Shown here one piece after another: positions 6,121 to 9,813 of a DNA stretch of 9,813 nt. The notes beneath the pieces were generated by a model that saw only the letters and a list, made by a program, of their open reading frames with translations, was not told the origin of the DNA and did no database searches. The stretch is taken from the NCBI RefSeq assembly GCF_915069625.1, contig NZ_CAJZFD010000067.1, positions 1 to 9,813 on the forward strand, read 5' to 3'. Positions within the stretch are counted from its first letter, which is position 1; each line of letters begins with the position of its first letter. The DNA is from an uncultured Veillonella sp. Lineage in GTDB: Bacteria > Bacillota > Negativicutes > Veillonellales > Veillonellaceae. The position numbers and the translations under genes are program-made.

Positions 6121-6163
6121 TATATACACCTCCTTATATCATAATTCTATCATTATTTTATTA

Positions 6164-6191
6164 ATTTTACTAACAATATTATGGCAATCAA
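6164..6191 (-). promoter_or_regulatory. Candidate promoter of the toxin-antitoxin operon
   Basis: On the minus strand TTGATT (6186-6191) and TAAAAT (6164-6169) are 16 bases apart, about 45 bases before the antitoxin start. An alternative extended -10, TGATAGAAT, lies closer to the gene (about 6144-6152). Both are AT-rich, so neither is certain. Confidence 0.35.
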
Positions 6192-6201
6192 TAGTTCAAC
6201 T

Positions 6202-6227
6202 AAAAATGCCCTCCAACAGGAGGGCAT
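6202..6227 (-). terminator. Intrinsic terminator of the aminotransferase gene
   Basis: ATGCCCTCC (6206-6214) pairs perfectly with 6219-6227 around the four-base loop AACA. On the minus strand the stem is followed by five T residues (6206-6202). It lies 26 bases after the aminotransferase stop. Confidence 0.93.
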
Positions 6228-6252
6228 CTATTATATTAGAATTATACTTCTT

Positions 6253-7569
6253 CTATCGTTGTGCTTCATAGGCTCTGAATAGTTTAGATAATAATTCAGG
6301 TGCCAAGCGCAATAGGTCTGGATTTTCACAGAAGGATACGCGCAATTGTGTTCTGCCTGGATTATCTTCGCCTTTTTTACCGCTATAGAAACCATTGAGT
6401 GGAGCCATGAGGAGTGTATATTCTTTACCATCATCAAGGCTAACAGCACCGTGTTCAGCACACCAAGAGGCAAATTCTACCCCATCAAAGCCAGGTTTCG
6501 CTACCTTCCGTACGTCGATAACAAAGTAAATAGACGCTTCTGGACGAGATACGATGAAATCAGGTTCGACTGCTTTGAAACCTTCGTGAAGTTCAAAGAT
6601 CATCTTACGGTAGTAATCGCGTTGTTGTTCATACCAGTTATGAAGCTCTGCATGGCTTTCATGAGCCAAAGCACCAAAGATATATTGACCTAATGTATTA
6701 GCACTAAGGTTCGCTGTATATTCGGCTACCGATTTTTCATAGCATAATTTGTTATCCGTAATGATGGCACCAATGCGTAGGCCACAAGCGTTCCATACCT
6801 TACTAGCTGTTTCAAGGCTGATACGACGGCCTTCAATGCCAGGCACATCCTTATCAGTTAACGCCCAGATACTAGATGTTTCTTTACCTTTTTCGTAAGC
6901 CAATTCGCGATAGGCTTCGTCAGAGATAATCCACAAATTATGTTTAACACATAATTTTGTATATTCGATCAATGTTTCTTTACTGAATAATTGACCTGTA
7001 GGGTTATCGTAAGGAATGATGAGCAACGCACCTGGTTTTGTATCAATGATACGTTGTTCTACTGTTTCAACAGATGGCAATTCAAATTCGCCGTTTTCAT
7101 TAAGTTCACGCTCAACAGTGACTGTTTTACGACCGATACGAAGACCTACCGCATCATAGTTTGTATAAGATGGGTTGAACATTAAAAGAGGGCGTTCCTC
7201 TTCGCCAGCACCACCACATACGCCAAGCATAATGATTTCCATCGCCATAGATGCACCATCTGTTACGAGTACATTAAGGCCTGTTGTATCAAAGCCTTGG
7301 CTGCGCAAAATGTGAAGGAATGCTTCGCGGCATTCATCGGTACCTGTCGTTGGTACATACGGTACAATGCCTGTATGGAACGGGCTATCCACACCGCCCA
7401 AATCGAACAACCGACGCTGCATGGCGGGATGCATAGGACGCATTACATTACCAATAGAACCATTCACCAAAATTGGTGGGTTCTTACGTTCCAAGAATTT
7501 AATTTGTCCTAGGCGAATGCCAGATGGCTTTCGAGCCATCATATACGGCGACAATTCTGGTTGTTTCAT
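6253..7569 (-). CDS. Class I/II PLP-dependent aminotransferase
   Basis: The 438-residue fold-type I enzyme shows the expected landmarks. GTDECREAFLHIL is at 76-88, the cofactor-stacking region FNPSYTNY at 131-138, and YDNPTGQ at 187-193 with the conserved Asn189. SDEAYREL is at 216-223, with Asp217 for the pyridine nitrogen and Tyr220 for the cofactor oxygen. SLETASKVWNACGLRIGA is at 251-268, with Lys257 as the likely Schiff-base lysine. LRVSF at 409-413 has the carboxylate-binding Arg410. It should transfer amino groups between an amino acid and a 2-oxo acid in the cytosol, most like aspartate/aromatic-type aminotransferases. The exact substrate is not readable. The Lys motif T-A-S-K-V-W-N differs from the more usual S-x-S-K. 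It is a single gene with its own terminator and a long leader. GAGGAG lies ten bases before the ATG. Confidence 0.92.
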   Translation of the reverse strand: MKQPELSPYMMARKPSGIRLGQIKFLERKNPPILVNGSIGNVMRPMHPAMQRRLFDLGGVDSPFHTGIVPYVPTTGTDECREAFLHILRSQGFDTTGLNVLVTDGASMAMEIIMLGVCGGAGEEERPLLMFNPSYTNYDAVGLRIGRKTVTVERELNENGEFELPSVETVEQRIIDTKPGALLIIPYDNPTGQLFSKETLIEYTKLCVKHNLWIISDEAYRELAYEKGKETSSIWALTDKDVPGIEGRRISLETASKVWNACGLRIGAIITDNKLCYEKSVAEYTANLSANTLGQYIFGALAHESHAELHNWYEQQRDYYRKMIFELHEGFKAVEPDFIVSRPEASIYFVIDVRKVAKPGFDGVEFASWCAEHGAVSLDDGKEYTLLMAPLNGFYSGKKGEDNPGRTQLRVSFCENPDLLRLAPELLSKLFRAYEAQR

Positions 7570-7593
7570 TGAGATCCAACTCCTCTAAAAAAG

Positions 7594-7614
7594 AAACTGC
7601 CTCGATAGGGAGGC
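7594..7614 (-). promoter_or_regulatory. Terminator-like hairpin in the aminotransferase leader
   Basis: On the minus strand GCCTC (7614-7610), a six-base loop, GAGGC (7603-7599) and then AGTTTCTTTTTT lie directly before the ribosome binding site AGAGGAG. The stem is short (five pairs), but a hairpin followed by a T-rich tract in a leader is the layout of an attenuator. Further upstream in the leader, AACTGC (7660-7655) is complementary to GCAGTT at the base of the hairpin, which would allow an alternative fold. No T-box consensus was found. Confidence 0.35.
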
Positions 7615-7713
7615 TATATTAACTGTAAAAGTAACAAAACCACTACATACAGCCGCAGTTCTATTCTTTACAAAGATAAAGTACTAATATATTGATATAT
7701 ATAGATACCTAAT

Positions 7714-7719
7714 ATTATA
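7714..7719 (-). promoter_or_regulatory. Candidate promoter -10 of the aminotransferase gene
   Basis: A consensus TATAAT on the minus strand, with TAGATT 17 bases upstream as a weak -35. Transcription would start near 7707 and give a leader of about 138 bases. The remaining part of this 279-base spacer (7570-7848) is AT-rich and holds no gene. Confidence 0.45.
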
Positions 7720-7780
7720 GTGCTTTTACTATAGAAAATCTACTAAAAACTATAAAAATAAGCCTATCATATACATAAAG

Positions 7781-7812
7781 AAAAGACCGAGCCCATCTAA
7801 GCTCGGTCTTTT
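7781..7812 (-). terminator. Intrinsic terminator of the M48 protease gene
   Basis: AAAAGACCGAGC (7781-7792) pairs perfectly with 7801-7812 around an eight-base loop. On the minus strand it ends in TTTTCTTTATG. It lies 37 bases after the protease stop and is near-symmetric, so it could work in both directions. Confidence 0.93.
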
Positions 7813-7848
7813 ATGCTACATCAACAATCGAACAGTTAAATCATCAAA

Positions 7849-9138
7849 TTATCTATCAATAGATTTACGTCCATGATCATTTGTGTTCGTATTCTTTGTG
7901 GCTTTAGCTGTATGTTTTGTTGTAGAAGCCTTAGTAACAGGTTTTACCTCTTTACCTTTAGCAGGTTTAGCTTTTTCTGCTTTCACAGGCTTAGCCTTTT
8001 CTTGTTTTACCTTTTTAGGTTTTTCTTGTTTCACCTTCACAGGGTTTTTAGCATTAACTGCCGCACTCGCTGGTTTTACAAAAGCATTATTAAGGTTTGT
8101 AGCCACTTGTAATGCTACGTCAGCATTTGGCGTAGATACGATAGATTGGCCTGCTACAGTTACAGTGCCACCGCTGTAGGATGCAGAGCCTGGTGTAATT
8201 TGGTTGTTATGGTACAATCGTGCCAATTTACCAGCCATGTAATACGCCCGTTCTTCCCCTGTATAGCGGCCGCTACCTGCTGGGCTATAGATATTATCGC
8301 CATTGACGTAAACGGCGCCATTAGACACGTTTACGTGATTTCCAGAGTATGTGTACATGCGGGAAATATTATTATTTACCCGATCAGACAACTTAGGATG
8401 GTTGTTTGGTGCCACTACTTGTGAAAGTCCTTCACGATAGTGTTCCCCAACCTTGTTGCGCAATACCGCCATAGAACCAGCTGCACCGCCCACATTGTAT
8501 GGTGATTCGCTTAAAATCTTGAAGCCTAATTCATCGGCTGCTTTTTCTTGGCTCATTGTAAATACTTGATTAGACAAATAGTTACCAGCTACGTTAGATA
8601 ATAACCCGGCCCCTTCGCTACCATCAGCTGCAATACCTACAGCTGTAGACAGGCCGATTTGCTTTTTAGCGCCATTGATAATATCTTTATGTTCACCATG
8701 AGCAATTTCATGGGCCATTACATAGGCCAATTGATCATCATCAAGGGTATCCAAAGCACCTTTATTAACAGACATAACGCGACCAAGCGTTGCAAAGGCA
8801 TTAAACTCTGTATCAGGGTTTACATAGACAACGTAAGAACGTTTTACGCTAGGAGATGCCTCTAATGTTTTCAAGATGCGTTGTACACGCGCTTGCGCTG
8901 CACTATCGTTCAAGTAACCAGTTTTCTCCTTAGTACGCGCCAAGCTTTCTTGTTGGCCTTGTTCGGAGTTATCCATTTTATTTAATGCAGTAGATACATA
9001 CGCCATAGCAACAGCGCCACCAGCCAATGTTTGTACTGCACTAGATGCAGCATTCACAGGTGCTGTTTGCATAATAGCAGGCGCCATAGTCGCTGCCATA
9101 GCTACAGATAACGTAGCTGCTGTAAGTTTCTTGTTCAT
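7849..9138 (-). CDS. Exported M48-family zinc metalloprotease with lysine-rich tail
   Basis: The 429-residue precursor begins with a Sec signal peptide (MNKKL, then a hydrophobic run, cleavage likely after VNA at 30). There is no lipobox cysteine, and no cysteine at all in the mature part that I can see. The protease domain has HEIAH (143-147), the third zinc ligand Glu198 in SQEKAADELGF, and NNHPKLSDR (245-253). His247 there corresponds to the regulatory histidine of the BepA-type periplasmic proteases. Residues 265-350 form a second, predicted beta/alpha region with no domain I recognise. The last 65 residues are very basic, with about four imperfect units of eight residues such as KVKQEKAKP and VKAEKAKP. 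It probably acts in the periplasm or at the cell wall on misfolded or envelope proteins. It is a single gene with its own terminator and GAGG eight bases before the ATG. Confidence 0.9.
   Translation of the reverse strand: MNKKLTAATLSVAMAATMAPAIMQTAPVNAASSAVQTLAGGAVAMAYVSTALNKMDNSEQGQQESLARTKEKTGYLNDSAAQARVQRILKTLEASPSVKRSYVVYVNPDTEFNAFATLGRVMSVNKGALDTLDDDQLAYVMAHEIAHGEHKDIINGAKKQIGLSTAVGIAADGSEGAGLLSNVAGNYLSNQVFTMSQEKAADELGFKILSESPYNVGGAAGSMAVLRNKVGEHYREGLSQVVAPNNHPKLSDRVNNNISRMYTYSGNHVNVSNGAVYVNGDNIYSPAGSGRYTGEERAYYMAGKLARLYHNNQITPGSASYSGGTVTVAGQSIVSTPNADVALQVATNLNNAFVKPASAAVNAKNPVKVKQEKPKKVKQEKAKPVKAEKAKPAKGKEVKPVTKASTTKHTAKATKNTNTNDHGRKSIDR
7855..8025 (-). other. Lysine-rich repeat tail of the M48 protease (coding region)
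   Basis: This stretch encodes about residues 372-427 of the protease. It is built of imperfect units (VKQEKPKK, VKQEKAKP, VKAEKAKP, AKGKEVKP) and then a Thr/Lys/Asn-rich end. Such tails are often cell-wall or polyanion binding, but this is inference. Coordinates are given in minus-strand reading order. Confidence 0.6.
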
Positions 9139-9238
9139 TCTCTCAACCTCTCGAATTGATTAACCATATAGTAATAAAACAAATTATCACACTAGATTTA
9201 CACACTATGTATATAGTATCTCTTCATGGTAAATATAG

Positions 9239-9264
9239 AATGAATAATGGAACAATCATTCATT
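9239..9264. repeat. Inverted repeat between the CGGC-family gene and the M48 protease gene
   Basis: AATGAATAAT (9239-9248) and ATCATTCATT (9255-9264) are inverted copies with one mismatch around a six-base loop. It lies 48 bases after the stop of the CGGC-family gene and about 100 bases before the M48 gene. There is no T-run, so it is either a weak 3' hairpin of the first gene or a protein-binding site for the second. The rest of this 173-base spacer holds no gene, and I could not settle on an M48 promoter. Confidence 0.45.
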
Positions 9265-9311
9265 TATCCTAAGATTTTCCAACGGATTATTGATCATTCA
9301 AACATTGCTGA

Positions 9312-9683
9312 CTATTGATCTGATGTTACTGGTTTAGCTGAAAGTACGACCGCTTCTTTACCATCTTTAGAAACGGCACCACCATGGGTATAGCCAACTA
9401 CATCAAAGCCCGCCTCGGCACACTGCTCTGCGATGCTTTCATAATTTTCATTCTTACCACGAGTACAGGTAGAAAGATGAACCGTAGTAACACCTTTTTT
9501 CTTGAAAGACTCAATTTTCTTAGCTAGATCGCCACCACTATGCGTGAAACCGACCAACTCAATCTCCTCATCAGCATAACGCTCAAAAGAATCTGCTTTA
9601 TTCATAAATGCTTTTAAACAACCGCCGCAAGAACAGCGCTGCATTGTATCCTCATTGACGAGAACTGCAATTTTTTTAGACAT
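9312..9683 (-). CDS. CGGC-domain (DUF1847-like cysteine) family small protein with altered motif
   Basis: The 123-residue cytosolic protein has the layout of the CGGC-domain family, thought to bind metal. CSCGGCLKAF is at 17-26 and FERY at 33-36. ELVGFTHSGGDLAKKI is at 42-57, GVTTVHLSTCTRG at 64-76, and VVGYTHGGA at 95-103. Cysteines are 17, 19, 22, 73 and 88. In typical members, as I recall them, the name-giving CGGC follows ELVGF. Here that place reads THSGGD, and a CGGC appears instead in the N-terminal cysteine cluster. The segments VGFTHSGG and VGYTHGGA are near repeats of each other. The function is not established. AGGAGG lies four bases before the ATG, and a TGTTATACT extended -10 lies 33 bases upstream. 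Confidence 0.78.
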   Translation of the reverse strand: MSKKIAVLVNEDTMQRCSCGGCLKAFMNKADSFERYADEEIELVGFTHSGGDLAKKIESFKKKGVTTVHLSTCTRGKNENYESIAEQCAEAGFDVVGYTHGGAVSKDGKEAVVLSAKPVTSDQ

Positions 9684-9715
9684 AAAACCTCCTATGAAAG
9701 TATAGTATAAACCTT

Positions 9716-9724
9716 AGTATAACA
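9716..9724 (-). promoter_or_regulatory. Candidate extended -10 promoter of the CGGC-family gene
   Basis: The minus strand reads TGTTATACT, an extended -10, with a second TATACT just downstream. No good -35 is seen. The remaining bases to the window end (9725-9813) are AT-rich and show no gene. Confidence 0.45.
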
Positions 9725-9813
9725 TATGTATTGAGAAATGATGTATCTTAAAGCACATAAGTGAATACAAGATATATATAACCATATATGTATTATAAAT
9801 AAACATGATATAA

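Noticed and set aside
6121..6129. GTG start for the antitoxin
   Set aside because: It is directly adjacent to the Shine-Dalgarno sequence with no spacing, and the TTG at 6120 fits both spacing and family alignment.
6231..6473. 80-residue minus-strand frame
   Set aside because: It overlaps the aminotransferase C-terminus in another frame, has no ribosome binding site and no family resemblance.
7570..7720. T-box riboswitch in the aminotransferase leader
   Set aside because: The conserved antiterminator consensus (TGGNACCGCG-like) is absent on the minus strand.
7873..8179. Plus-strand Phe-rich, membrane-like open frames
   Set aside because: They are the antisense of the lysine-rich repeat tail of the M48 protease, so the hydrophobic look is a by-product of Lys codons read in reverse.

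Overview
The window looks like chromosomal DNA of an anaerobic, AT-rich Negativicute, most likely a Veillonella species. This is an inference from the Fix/ETF proteins, strong AGGAGG-type ribosome binding sites, AT-rich spacers, and a periplasmic-type M48 protease that suits a diderm Firmicute. No rRNA or other marker gene is present to confirm it. All genes but one are on the minus strand.

From left to right: a short-chain dehydrogenase (SDR) gene runs off the left edge (1-414). A 620-base gene-free stretch follows, filled with diverged direct and inverted repeats, some of which resemble the 3' end of the neighbouring etfA/fixB gene. Next is a tightly coupled four-gene operon, transcribed fixC-fixX-fixA-fixB (4609 down to 1035). 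It encodes an ETF:quinone-oxidoreductase-like flavoprotein, its ferredoxin-like partner and both ETF subunits. A small ArsR-like winged-helix regulator (5000-5470, plus strand) is divergent from it across a 390-base AT-rich spacer with several palindromes. The regulator ends at a bidirectional terminator. On the other side of that terminator lies a Phd/YefM-RelE/ParE type toxin-antitoxin pair (5550-6120).

The right part holds three single genes on the minus strand. The first is a class I PLP aminotransferase with a long leader (6253-7569). The second is an exported M48 zinc metalloprotease with a lysine-rich tail (7849-9138). The third is a small CGGC-family cysteine protein (9312-9683). Each of the first two is followed by a clear intrinsic terminator.

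The most coherent functional unit is the Fix operon. In characterised homologues the four proteins form a flavin-based electron-bifurcating complex that takes electrons from NADH and delivers them to ferredoxin or flavodoxin and to quinone. The divergent regulator is a plausible but unproven controller. The most unusual features are the repeat-filled region downstream of fixB, the acidic C-terminal tail on FixA, the altered motif of the CGGC-family protein and the structured leader of the aminotransferase. I did not find a clearly new defence or mobile system.
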